Shown: positions 24,904 to 32,877 of the stretch, piece by piece
Position numbering within the stretch: position 1 is the stretch's first letter
How the letters are laid out: each line of letters begins with the position of its first letter
Assembly (NCBI GenBank): GCA_003709165.1
Contig: RDRZ01000006.1
Span: 39,647-103,646 of the forward strand
DNA: 64,000 nucleotides
Direction: 5' to 3'
DNA from: Flavobacteriaceae bacterium PRS1
Lineage (GTDB): Bacteria > Bacteroidota > Bacteroidia > Flavobacteriales > Flavobacteriaceae
Notes under the pieces: generated by a model
The model's database searches: none
Told to the model about the DNA's origin: nothing
Seen by the model: the letters and a program-made list of their open reading frames with translations, nothing else
Program-made: the position numbers and the translations under genes

Positions 24904-25830
24904 TCAAGGAATTGAATAATACCCATCTTTTGGTATTTCTATCAAATATTCTTTTCTCGATTTATTATTAAGATGTGCTTCTCTTAACCAAGGGTTATGC
25001 AATTTTAATATTTTATAATTAATTCCAAATTGTTTTGAAAACGCTATAAAATCGGTAACTACAGTATCAACCGAAACTGTATATGTAGGAATTGAATTGT
25101 AAAGGTCTTTATATCTAAAATTGAAGCCATATTTGTCAGGGTTATTTAATATTTCCTTTAGAGCAACTATTCTAAAAATATATCTTCTTGTTTCTTCGCC
25201 TAAAAGCAAATCGTAATAATTAGTAACCGATTGACTATTTAATCGTCTAGAAATTCCAGTTATTCCAGCATTGTATGCTGCCGCCGCAAGCGTCCAGGTT
25301 CCGAATTTTTCTTTAGCTTCCAGCAGGTATTTACAGGCGGCTTCAGTAGCTTTTTCCAGATGATAACGTTCGTCAACATTTGTATTAATTTCCAAACCAT
25401 TTTCTTTTCCAGTTGCCTTCATTATTTGCCAAAACCCTCTTGCATTAGCTGGTGAGACCTCATTTGTTAATCCGCTCTCAATAACTGCAAGGTATTTAAA
25501 ATCGTCTGGAATTCCGTTTTTAGCAAGAATTGGTTCAATTACTGGAAAGTACTTGTTGGCTCGTTTAAACATTAGCAAACCATTAGATTGCCAATACGTA
25601 TTTACAAGCAGCTCTCGATCCATTCGTTCTAAAATGTCTGGATTATTTAAGGGCATTGCTTCACCAGAAAAATCTAAATTTTCTGGTATGTTTAATGCAT
25701 AAACATTATAATCGTTAATCATTTTCTTTTCTAAATTATCGTCGCTTGGAGCATCTTGAACAGCAAAAATCAACAATCCAGACACACTTAATACACCAAC
25801 GAAAGCCAAAATGTTTTTAATAATTTTCAT
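24904..25830 (-). CDS. Lytic transglycosylase (SLT, MltD-like)
   Basis: 308 residues when started at the ATG at 25830, which begins the signal sequence MKIIKNILAFVGVLSVSGLL; an in-frame TTG at 25854 lies in the conserved leader and is less likely. The SLT domain shows the catalytic-Glu motif AVIESGLTNEVSPANARGFWQIM and AAAAYNAGITGISRRL. It cleaves peptidoglycan glycan strands in the periplasm. No LysM domain is obvious. The gene carries leader copy B upstream. Confidence 0.92.
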   Translation of the reverse strand: MKIIKNILAFVGVLSVSGLLIFAVQDAPSDDNLEKKMINDYNVYALNIPENLDFSGEAMPLNNPDILERMDRELLVNTYWQSNGLLMFKRANKYFPVIEPILAKNGIPDDFKYLAVIESGLTNEVSPANARGFWQIMKATGKENGLEINTNVDERYHLEKATEAACKYLLEAKEKFGTWTLAAAAYNAGITGISRRLNSQSVTNYYDLLLGEETRRYIFRIVALKEILNNPDKYGFNFRYKDLYNSIPTYTVSVDTVVTDFIAFSKQFGINYKILKLHNPWLREAHLNNKSRKEYLIEIPKDGYYSIP

Positions 25831-25934
25831 GTGTTTATATTTATTATTTTTCAAAGGTCATCCCGATAATTATCGGGACTGTTCGCAATTAATCATTCCT
25901 TTGAGTGATAAGCTTTTTAGCATGCTCGTTTCAT
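25831..25934 (-). promoter_or_regulatory. Conserved leader with ultrashort ORFs, copy B (upstream of lytic transglycosylase)
   Basis: Reading down from 25934, the leader starts ATG AAA CGA GCA TGC TAA (MKRAC, 25917-25934) and matches copy A at 49 of 55 positions. A second mini-ORF (25870-25896) reads MINCEQSR, its end formed by an inserted TCCCGATAATTATCGGGA hairpin (25861-25878). After the hairpin come ATGACC, an A-rich run and TAAATATAAACACATG. Same orientation and similar distance to the gene as copy A. Confidence 0.6.
25861..25878. repeat. TCCCGATAATTATCGGGA palindrome in leader copy B
   Basis: A perfect 18-bp palindrome of the CCCGAT...ATCGGG family. It is absent from leader copy A at the same point, so it is a separate insertion that also truncates the second mini-ORF. 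Confidence 0.8.
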
Positions 25935-25984
25935 ATTTCAAATTTTATTTAAATGTATAAAAAAAATACTTTAATATCTTTATT

Positions 25985-26647
25985 TTAACTTAAAATGAGT
26001 TTAGGAAGATTCTCGTTAAACCATTTATATTTATTAATGATCATAATATGTGTGCCTCCTTTTACAATTATACAGTCTTTAATATTTTGTATAGGAAAAA
26101 CAGCATCTTTTTCACCATGAATATGAATGATGTTAGGTAACGATCTATCTTGTTTCCAGCATACCATTTGCTCTATTGCCCAATCAAGATAACGTTTATC
26201 GTTTACTGATAAATATTTTTTATATAGTTCTACCCGTTTTGAAGCCGTTTCTCCAAAAGCATATTTAGCAAGAGCTTCAACATTGCTTATCAATTGAGTA
26301 GGAATCAATTTATAGGCTTTCGTTCTTTTAGCGATTTTCATTCGTTTGGGTAATTCACTACTATTTTTAACACTCGAAACTACAATCAATTTTTTTAGTG
26401 TTAGAAATTTACTCATTTCCTGAACAATAATCCCACCAAAAGAAACACCTATCAATACACTATTTTTATACTCCACTTTTTTGGCCAATCTTTTGGCATA
26501 ATCTTCAATACGTTCTTTAGGAATTGGATTAATCCACTCTAACCAATGTATTTTGAAAAGGTTTTCTTGTAATTTTATATGTTCAAAAATAGAAGGATTT
26601 GCTGCCATTCCAGGCATAAAATACACATGTATTATCTCTTGGCTCAT
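25985..26647 (-). CDS. Alpha/beta hydrolase
   Basis: 220 residues. The nucleophile elbow is GVSFGG (Ser in the GxSxG pattern); the later HIHGEKDAVFPIQNI and VKGGTHIMIINKY supply the probable Asp and His. No signal peptide, so cytosolic. The substrate is unknown. It is divergent from the small GNAT gene, and the 105-bp gap carries promoters for both. Confidence 0.82.
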   Translation of the reverse strand: MSQEIIHVYFMPGMAANPSIFEHIKLQENLFKIHWLEWINPIPKERIEDYAKRLAKKVEYKNSVLIGVSFGGIIVQEMSKFLTLKKLIVVSSVKNSSELPKRMKIAKRTKAYKLIPTQLISNVEALAKYAFGETASKRVELYKKYLSVNDKRYLDWAIEQMVCWKQDRSLPNIIHIHGEKDAVFPIQNIKDCIIVKGGTHIMIINKYKWFNENLPKLILS

Positions 26648-26673
26648 AAGTAATTAAGGTTCAAAATTTATGG

Positions 26674-26700
26674 TTGCTAACTATTTTTTTTGTAAATTTG
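26674..26700 (+). promoter_or_regulatory. Promoter of the small GNAT gene
   Basis: TTG at 26674-26676, a 16-base spacer, then TAAATTTG at 26693-26700 fit the Bacteroidota -33/-7 pattern. The start codon follows 52 bases later. Confidence 0.6.
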
Positions 26701-26752
26701 CACTACAAAGCTATACAAAATAGCGCTCTCCCGTTTAATAAAACAACTGATT

Positions 26753-27049
26753 ATGATTGATGCAGCAGAACTAATAGACAATGACTTTTTAAGACAATTT
26801 GAATTAAAGGTTGATGATGACCTCGCTAAAATTGAATATTCTCTTCAAGACAGAAAAATATTTTTAACAAAACTCATAATTCCTGAGAATGTTAATAATG
26901 ATGATTTTATCGACGGTTTTTTAAAATTGGTCATGGAAAACATCCAAGAGCGCAATATTAGTGTGGTGCCAACAAGCCCTCCGATAGCAAAATTTATTAG
27001 AAAAAACAGACGCTACAAAAGAATGCTTCCTGTAGGTATTAGAATTTGA
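26753..27049 (+). CDS. GNAT family N-acetyltransferase, small YjdJ-like form
   Basis: 98 residues with AKIEYSLQDRKIFLTKLIIPENVNNDDFIDGFLKLVMENI and VVPTSPPIAKFIRKNRRYKRMLPVG, the pattern of the compact acetyltransferase family (Acetyltransf_CG) of about 90-100 residues. Such proteins bind acetyl-CoA; the substrate is unknown. It has its own promoter and converges with mtaB. Confidence 0.82.
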   Translation: MIDAAELIDNDFLRQFELKVDDDLAKIEYSLQDRKIFLTKLIIPENVNNDDFIDGFLKLVMENIQERNISVVPTSPPIAKFIRKNRRYKRMLPVGIRI

Positions 27050-27067
27050 TTTACGGTTTTTTGATTT

Positions 27068-28390
27068 TCATACAACTAAGGCTTCAATAAATTCGATGCG
27101 CACCAAACCATCTTTATCTATTTTAGTTAGCTCAATTTGATGTAGTGTATTTACCAATTCTGGATTCCATGGTGCTTTAACTTTTATATAATTTTCGGTA
27201 AATCCATGAATATAGCCTTCTTTGTTTTCGCTTTCAAACAATACAGTTCTTGTAGTGTCTAATTGACTCTCATAAAAAGCACGTCGTTTTTTTACAGATA
27301 AACCACGTAACATTTTACTGCGTTTAAAACGAATATTTTTAGGCACTTGTTCCATTTCAGCAGCTGGTGTATTATCTCTTTCCGAATAGGTAAAAACATG
27401 TAAATACGAAATATTTAACCCATTTAAAAAATTATAAGTTTCTAAAAAATTTGCCTCTGTTTCTCCAGGAAACCCGACAATTACATCAACACCAATACAA
27501 GCATGAGGCATCACTTCTCTTATTTTTAAAACACGATTAGCATATAATTCTTTGTTATATCTACGACGCATTTGCTTTAAAATAGTATTACTTCCACTTT
27601 GCAAAGGAATATGAAAATGTGGTACGAAAGTTCTGCTTTTAGCAACAAATTCAATAGTTTCATTTTTTAACAAATTAGGTTCAATAGACGATATTCGCAA
27701 GCGTTCAATCCCATCAACTGTATCTAATTCTTGTACAAGTTCAAAAAAGGTATGCTCATGTTTTTTATTTCCGAATTCACCTTTACCATAATCACCAATA
27801 TTAACTCCTGTAAGCACAATTTCTTTAATGCCTTTTCCGGAAATCTCTTTAGCATTTTGTAAAACATTTTCTAAAGTATCACTTCTTGAAATTCCTCTCG
27901 CTAATGGAATGGTACAAAACGTACATTTATAATCGCAGCCATCTTGTACTTTTAAAAACGAACGTGTTCGGTCTCCAATAGAATAACTACCAACATAAAA
28001 ATTGGCTTCTTCAATTTCGCAAGAATGTATTTCGCCGAAATCGTTTTTTGTAAGGTCATTGATATAACTTGTAATATTGAATTTTTCGGTAGCTCCTAAA
28101 ACCAAATCCACGCCATTAACATCTGCTAATTCTTCTGGTTTTAATTGTGCATAGCAACCAACTGCAATAACAAAAGCTTCTGGATTTATTTTTTGTGCTT
28201 GTTTTACAATGGTTTTAAATCGCTTGTCTGCATTCTCGGTAACCGAACATGTATTAATCACATAAATATCTGCTATTTCAGAAAAATCAACACGATTAAA
28301 ACCTTCATCAACAAAGCTTCTGGCAATTGTAGAGGTTTCAGAAAAATTTAGTTTACAGCCTAGAGTATAAAATGCGACTTGTTTTTTCAT
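27068..28390 (-). CDS. mtaB: tRNA (t6A37) methylthiotransferase MtaB
   Basis: About 440 residues, starting at MKKQVAFYTLGCKLNFSET; an ATG pair at 28402-28405 would add MMLPY. The UPF0004 domain has three cysteines for one Fe-S cluster (GCKLN, NTCSV, GCYAQ). The radical-SAM motif CDYKCTFCTIP follows, then a TRAM-like C-terminal region. It adds a methylthio group to t6A37 of tRNAs reading ANN codons. MtaB is favoured over MiaB by its N-terminal and radical-SAM context motifs. Confidence 0.93.
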   Translation of the reverse strand: MKKQVAFYTLGCKLNFSETSTIARSFVDEGFNRVDFSEIADIYVINTCSVTENADKRFKTIVKQAQKINPEAFVIAVGCYAQLKPEELADVNGVDLVLGATEKFNITSYINDLTKNDFGEIHSCEIEEANFYVGSYSIGDRTRSFLKVQDGCDYKCTFCTIPLARGISRSDTLENVLQNAKEISGKGIKEIVLTGVNIGDYGKGEFGNKKHEHTFFELVQELDTVDGIERLRISSIEPNLLKNETIEFVAKSRTFVPHFHIPLQSGSNTILKQMRRRYNKELYANRVLKIREVMPHACIGVDVIVGFPGETEANFLETYNFLNGLNISYLHVFTYSERDNTPAAEMEQVPKNIRFKRSKMLRGLSVKKRRAFYESQLDTTRTVLFESENKEGYIHGFTENYIKVKAPWNPELVNTLHQIELTKIDKDGLVRIEFIEALVV

Positions 28391-28484
28391 ATATGGCAAC
28401 ATCATTCCCGTTAAAAACAGAATCTCTTTAAGAATAAAAAGATTTATGACTTCGTAGGAATTCAGTGGACAAATTTACAACTAA

Positions 28485-29390
28485 TTATTCTTTGGTAAAA
28501 TAATAAATATCGTCGTCGCCTTTTCCTCCTGTTCTTTTGGAAGTAAAATAACCTTCGTTTTCATAATTAATTATAAAACAAAAATCATCTTTATTACTAT
28601 TTATTGGTTTTGGGAGTTTAACAGCTTTTTCGAATGTGTTGTCATCTTTCAATTTACTTTTATAAATATCATATCCACCAAAGCCGTTGGGTCTGTTTGA
28701 AGCAAAATATAAAATGCTGTCACTACTCATAAACGGAAACATTTCTCTGCTATACGAATTTATTTTAGATCCCAAATTTTTCGGATTGGAATAAGTGCCA
28801 TCTTCAAAAATTTCCACTTTAAAAATATCTGAAGAGCCTTTAGTAGTTTCCTTTCCTCCTTTAATATTTGATGTAAAATAAATGGTCTTTCCATCCAGAC
28901 TAATACTTGGATGCGCATATGAATACCTCGTTTTACAAAATGGTAATACCTTAAAATTAGTCCAACCTTTGCCTTCTAAATATTCGCCAACTTCAATATG
29001 ATAATTAGTAGAACTTACTCCTTTTGGTTTGTCTTTCCTGTTACCATAGTTAGTAGTTATGTATAATTTTTTACCATCAGGAGAGAAAGAAGCAGAAGTT
29101 ATTTTACCAATATACTCGTCCTTAATTAACGGTTTTACATTAATAATTTCTCCATTTTCTTCTTTTTGACCTTCATAAAGTGATAAGGTTGCAATCCCTT
29201 TAACTTTCGCAATCTTTCCTTTTTTATTTAACACGTAAGACACAAATAACACTTGCCTATTTTGATTAACTACTAAACCAAAATGAGGTTTATTGTTATT
29301 CATTTTCAGATTAATCACATTATATATTTCATCTTGAGAAAAACCTAAAAGTCCAGTTAAAAGAAACAAGTATAATACGGCCTTTATCAT
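28485..29390 (-). CDS. PD40/WD40-like beta-propeller protein, exported
   Basis: 301 residues with signal peptide (GLLGFSQDE). Repeated PD40 (TolB-like) blades are seen: SASFSPDGKKLYITTNYGNRK, HPSISLDGKTIYFTSNIKG, FPFMSSDSILYFASNRPNGFGGYDIYKS and GYFTSKRTGGKGDDDIYYFT. Such domains are common in OmpA-linked proteins of the T9SS/gliding machinery, but this one lacks an OmpA domain. Probably periplasmic; partner unknown. It lies 17 bp after the GlmU-like gene. Confidence 0.83.
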   Translation of the reverse strand: MIKAVLYLFLLTGLLGFSQDEIYNVINLKMNNNKPHFGLVVNQNRQVLFVSYVLNKKGKIAKVKGIATLSLYEGQKEENGEIINVKPLIKDEYIGKITSASFSPDGKKLYITTNYGNRKDKPKGVSSTNYHIEVGEYLEGKGWTNFKVLPFCKTRYSYAHPSISLDGKTIYFTSNIKGGKETTKGSSDIFKVEIFEDGTYSNPKNLGSKINSYSREMFPFMSSDSILYFASNRPNGFGGYDIYKSKLKDDNTFEKAVKLPKPINSNKDDFCFIINYENEGYFTSKRTGGKGDDDIYYFTKE

Positions 29391-29407
29391 AATCTCATTT
29401 AATATAA

Positions 29408-30583
29408 TTAATCTCTTCTAAATGTCTTTGTATCTTCAAAAACATGCGTTAAAATTGCTGCATCTTGTTCGGTAAATTCAATGTTTTTTCGAGCCATTAC
29501 TATTTTAGCTACTTCAAAAGCTTTTTTAGTTAAGTATGTAGTAAACCCTTTATTTCCACCCCAACTAAAACTTGGCACAAAATTTCTAGGGAAACCACTT
29601 CCAAAAATATTTGCACTTACACCAACAACGGTTCCTGTGTTAAACATGGTATTGATTCCGCATTTACTATGATCTCCCATCATTAATCCGCAAAATTGCA
29701 AACCTGTTTTTGCAAAGCTTTCAGTATTGTAATCCCAAATGCGTACTTGGGCATAATTATTTTTCAGATTAGAATTATTGGTATCTGCTCCAAGATTACA
29801 CCATTCACCAAGAACCGAACTTCCTAAATAACCATCATGTCCTTTGTTTGAATATCCAAAAATGACCGAATTATTTACTTCGCCACCAACTGTACTGTAT
29901 GGTCCAACAGTAGTCGGTCCATAAATTTTAGCTCCCATTTTAACTATCGCATTTTCACATAATGCAAAAGGACCTCTTATGGAGCATGCTTCCATTATTT
30001 CTGCATCTTTCCCAATATAAATCGGACCTTTTGAAGCATTTAGCACAGCTATTTCTACTTTTGCGCCTTCTTCAATAAAAATATTTTTGGCATTGATACA
30101 ATGTACTGTTTCAGGAAGTGGTTGTGAATCTCTGCCTTTTGTTATTAGATTAAAATCTTCTTGTAACGCTTCACCATTTTTTGAAAAAATATCCCAAGTA
30201 TGCTCAATTTTTATAACATCACTATTAAACTCTATTGCTTCATACGAATCAAAATTTACTTCCTCTTGAGTTTCAGTCGAAAAAAAAGCAATCACATCTT
30301 CATCTTCAAAAACGGCTTGGTTCTGTTTTAAATTCTTAATTATTTCTACCAACTCCATATTTGGCAAAAATGAAGCGTTTATCATTACGTTTTCGTCCAT
30401 TTCCACCATAGGATATTTGTTGGACAAATAATCTTCGGTAATTGTAGTAGTGGTACACCCTAGGAATTTTTCCCACTTTTCTCTAATGGTTAAAATGCCA
30501 ACTCTTATATCTGCAACAGGACGTGTAAATGTAAAAGGCAAGAGATTGTTTCGAGATGGACCATCAAAAAGTATGTAGTTCAT
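29408..30583 (-). CDS. GlmU-family sugar-nucleotidyltransferase/acetyltransferase-like protein
   Basis: 391 residues. The N-terminal YILFDGPSRNNLLPFTFTRPVADIRVGILTIREKW is typical of the GlmU-like family in Bacteroidota. The C-terminal half is a left-handed beta-helix with hexapeptide repeats (EGAKVEIAVLNASKGPIYIGKDAEIMEACSI onward to GTVVGVSANIFGSGFPRNFVPSF). A classic GlmU LxxGxGTRM motif is not visible, so the catalytic role is uncertain; it is likely a cell-wall or sugar-nucleotide enzyme. Confidence 0.82.
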   Translation of the reverse strand: MNYILFDGPSRNNLLPFTFTRPVADIRVGILTIREKWEKFLGCTTTTITEDYLSNKYPMVEMDENVMINASFLPNMELVEIIKNLKQNQAVFEDEDVIAFFSTETQEEVNFDSYEAIEFNSDVIKIEHTWDIFSKNGEALQEDFNLITKGRDSQPLPETVHCINAKNIFIEEGAKVEIAVLNASKGPIYIGKDAEIMEACSIRGPFALCENAIVKMGAKIYGPTTVGPYSTVGGEVNNSVIFGYSNKGHDGYLGSSVLGEWCNLGADTNNSNLKNNYAQVRIWDYNTESFAKTGLQFCGLMMGDHSKCGINTMFNTGTVVGVSANIFGSGFPRNFVPSFSWGGNKGFTTYLTKKAFEVAKIVMARKNIEFTEQDAAILTHVFEDTKTFRRD

Positions 30584-30738
30584 TATCAGTTTAAAGTTTT
30601 AAAATAATAGTGTCTGACTAAAGACTTAAGACTCCCGCAAATTTCGGAACAAACTGCTAAGTTGTAAGAACAAAGAATCAAGACTACATTGTAACTAATT
30701 TACAAAGTATTGGTAAAATTCGTAAGATTCGATAATTC

Positions 30739-30760
30739 ATAAATCGTAAATCGTAAATCA
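30739..30760. repeat. ATAAATCGTAAATC short tandem repeat
   Basis: ATAAATCGTAAATCGTAAATC is a third occurrence of the unit seen at 4616-4645 and 12526-12551. It lies in the 258-bp gap between the GlmU-like gene and rpmE2, which otherwise holds only A/T-rich sequence and the L31 terminator. Confidence 0.6.
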
Positions 30761-30786
30761 AAAGTAATCTAATTGTATAAAACAAA

Positions 30787-30815
30787 AAAGCCTTCAGAAA
30801 AATTCTAAAGGCTTT
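30787..30815 (-). terminator. Rho-independent terminator of rpmE2
   Basis: Stem AAAGCCTT/AAGGCTTT (30787-30794 with 30808-30815), extended by AGAA/TTCT after one mismatch. In the minus direction it ends in a T-run. Confidence 0.8.
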
Positions 30816-30840
30816 GTGTATAATTTAACTACTACTAAAT

Positions 30841-31092
30841 CTATTTTTTGAATTTAGCATACTTGGTTTTAAACTTATCAATACGACCAGCAGTATCTAC
30901 TAATTTAGATTTTCCTGTGTAAAAAGGATGAGAGGTTCTAGAAATTTCCATTTTAACTAATGGATACTCAACACCATTAACATCTAATGTTTCACTTGTT
31001 TTTGCTGTAGATTTTGTTAAAAACACGTCGTTATTAGACATGTCTTTAAAAGCTATTAATCTATAATTTTCCGGATGTATTCCTTTTTTCAT
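30841..31092 (-). CDS. rpmE2: 50S ribosomal protein L31, type B (cysteine-free)
   Basis: 83 residues from MKKGIHPENYRLIAFKDMSN to DKFKTKYAKFKK, started at ATG 31092 rather than the GTG at 31095. It lacks the CXXC zinc motif, so it is the C-minus form used when zinc is low in species with both forms; only this one is seen here. Contains the family segment SRTSHPFYTGKSKLVDTAGRIDKF. Confidence 0.96.
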   Translation of the reverse strand: MKKGIHPENYRLIAFKDMSNNDVFLTKSTAKTSETLDVNGVEYPLVKMEISRTSHPFYTGKSKLVDTAGRIDKFKTKYAKFKK

Positions 31093-31128
31093 CACGTTTA
31101 TTTTAAAATCGTTTTATTTTTAAAGCTG

Positions 31129-31136
31129 CAAATTTA
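31129..31136 (-). promoter_or_regulatory. -7 promoter core of rpmE2
   Basis: Minus-strand TAAATTTG matches TAnnTTTG, about 36 bases before the ATG. Confidence 0.5.
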
Positions 31137-31202
31137 AACAATTTTTATAAAACAATAACACTTAATTTATAAAATTATTTTAAGCTATATTCAATTAATA
31201 AG

Positions 31203-31222
31203 ATTCCCGCATTCGCGGGAAT
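31203..31222. repeat. ATTCCCGCATTCGCGGGAAT hairpin repeat
   Basis: A near-perfect 20-bp palindrome, the best-preserved of three related hairpins in the window (others at 47681 and 48173). It lies between L31 and the DUF4199 gene, just before the DUF4199 promoter core. Confidence 0.75.
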
Positions 31223-31239
31223 AAACTGTAACGTTTTAG

Positions 31240-31247
31240 TATATTTG
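31240..31247 (+). promoter_or_regulatory. -7 promoter core of DUF4199 gene
   Basis: TATATTTG matches TAnnTTTG, 36 bases before the ATG. Confidence 0.55.
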
Positions 31248-31283
31248 TTTACTAACTAAACATTAACAACTAAAACAAAAAAT

Positions 31284-31811
31284 ATGGAAAATTCGATTAA
31301 GTCTATTGCAAAAAATTATGGAACTTATTTAGGTGGTTTATTAGCATTATTAACAGTTCTTGTTTATGCAGTGAGTTTAGATATGATGACAAATGTATGG
31401 TATGGTATTTTTATTTTATTATTAATTGTTGTATTTGGTATCGTTTCAGTTGCAAAAACAAAAGGAGAATCAGAGGGTTATATCTCATTTAAGCAAAGTT
31501 TTACGGCTTATTTTATTACAATTTTAATTGGACTCGTTATTAGTACAGTTGTTTCGTATATTATCTTTAATATTATAGATCCTGAAGCCGCAGAAGCCAT
31601 AAAAGAAAAAACAATTGAAGCATCAATAGCAATGATGGAAGGGTTTGGTGCTCCTCCAGACTCTATTGCAGAAGCTGTTGACAAAATGGAAAAAGATAAT
31701 CAATTTTCAATTATTAATATTGCTAAGGGGTTGGCTGGGCAATTGGTTCTTTTTAGTATAATTGGCTTAATCGTTGCAGCTGTAATGAAAAAAAATCCTG
31801 ATACAGAATAA
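31284..31811 (+). CDS. DUF4199 family membrane protein
   Basis: 175 residues with four membrane helices (around 15-30, 38-56, 72-95 and 150-167). The segments GIVSVAKTKGESEGYISFKQSFTAYFITILIGLVIS and the late helix are typical of DUF4199, a Bacteroidota family without known function. In related genomes it sits directly before a GT2 gene, as here (40 bp apart), suggesting joint work at the membrane. Confidence 0.88.
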   Translation: MENSIKSIAKNYGTYLGGLLALLTVLVYAVSLDMMTNVWYGIFILLLIVVFGIVSVAKTKGESEGYISFKQSFTAYFITILIGLVISTVVSYIIFNIIDPEAAEAIKEKTIEASIAMMEGFGAPPDSIAEAVDKMEKDNQFSIINIAKGLAGQLVLFSIIGLIVAAVMKKNPDTE

Positions 31812-31817
31812 TTTTTT

Positions 31818-31825
31818 TACTTTTG
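31818..31825 (+). promoter_or_regulatory. -7 promoter core of GT2 gene
   Basis: TACTTTTG matches TAnnTTTG, 26 bases before the GT2 start, so the gene may have its own promoter besides read-through from DUF4199. Confidence 0.4.
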
Positions 31826-31851
31826 GTATCTTGATAAAGAAATAATATTCA

Positions 31852-32799
31852 ATGAACATATCAGTAGTTATACCACTACTTAACGAACAAGAGTCTTTAA
31901 CCGAATTACACGATTGGCTTGCAAAAGTGATGCAATCCAATCATTTTTCATACGAAATAATTTTTATAGACGATGGTAGTACAGATAATTCCTGGCAAAT
32001 AATCGAATTACTTTCAAGAAAAGACCCTAATGTAAAAGGGATTCAGTTTATTAAAAACTACGGAAAATCCCAAGCCTTACACATTGGTTTTAAAAAAGCT
32101 AAAGGTGATGTCATTATTACAATGGATGCCGATTTACAAGACAATCCTGAAGAAATTCCAGAACTTTACAAAATGATTGTAGACGAAAACTACGATTTAG
32201 TTTCTGGCTGGAAAAAAAAACGATTCGACTCTAAAATAACAAAGAATTTACCTTCAAAACTTTTTAATTGGGCTGCTCGCAGAACTTCAGGAGTTAAACT
32301 TCACGATTTTAATTGTGGTTTAAAGGCTCTAAAAAAAGACCTTGTAAAAAATATTGATGTTCATGGTGAAATGCATCGTTATATTCCTGTGTTAGCAAAA
32401 AATGAAGGCTTTGTAAAAATAGGTGAAAAAATAGTGCTTCATCAAGCACGTAAATACGGAAAAACAAAATTTGGTATGGAACGATTTATTTATGGCTTTT
32501 TAGACTTAGTGACAATTTCTTTTATCTCAAAGTTTGGCAAAAGACCAATGCACTTTTTTGGTGCTTTAGGTGTCATTATGTTTACTATTGGCTTTGGATT
32601 TGCCTTATATATTGGCATTGATAAATTATTTGTAAATCCACTTGGTCGATTAATTACTGAACGTCCACAATTTTACATTTCTCTTGTTACTATGATTATT
32701 GGCACTCAATTTTTTGTTGCTGGTTTTCTTGGTGAAATTATTTTGAGAACACAACATGATAAAAAAAGATATTCAATTGATAAGGAATTGAATTTTTAA
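31852..32799 (+). CDS. Family 2 glycosyltransferase, polyprenyl-phosphate type
   Basis: 315 residues. The GT-A core has VVIPLLNEQESLTELHDWL, FIDDGSTDNSW and ITMDADLQDNPEEIPEL (DXD-like). Two C-terminal membrane helices (about 230-255 and 275-300) are as in DPM1/GtrB-type enzymes that charge a polyprenyl phosphate with a sugar. Probably works at the inner membrane on lipid or surface glycans; the sugar is unknown. Confidence 0.9.
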   Translation: MNISVVIPLLNEQESLTELHDWLAKVMQSNHFSYEIIFIDDGSTDNSWQIIELLSRKDPNVKGIQFIKNYGKSQALHIGFKKAKGDVIITMDADLQDNPEEIPELYKMIVDENYDLVSGWKKKRFDSKITKNLPSKLFNWAARRTSGVKLHDFNCGLKALKKDLVKNIDVHGEMHRYIPVLAKNEGFVKIGEKIVLHQARKYGKTKFGMERFIYGFLDLVTISFISKFGKRPMHFFGALGVIMFTIGFGFALYIGIDKLFVNPLGRLITERPQFYISLVTMIIGTQFFVAGFLGEIILRTQHDKKRYSIDKELNF

Positions 32800-32830
32800 A
32801 ACATCTTTTCAAACTTAATATCTTATTACA

Positions 32831-32859
32831 TTGAAACTTTTCCTAAATGTTTATTTTTG
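32831..32859 (+). promoter_or_regulatory. Promoter of the phosphoglucomutase gene
   Basis: TTG (32831-32833), an 18-base spacer and TATTTTTG (32852-32859) fit the Bacteroidota consensus closely; the start codon is 19 bases further on. Confidence 0.7.
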
Positions 32860-32877
32860 TAGCATATTTGTTACTTT

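Noticed and set aside
25831..25854. TTG start of the lytic transglycosylase at 25854
   Set aside because: The eight extra residues fall in the conserved leader, and the ATG at 25830 begins a good signal sequence.
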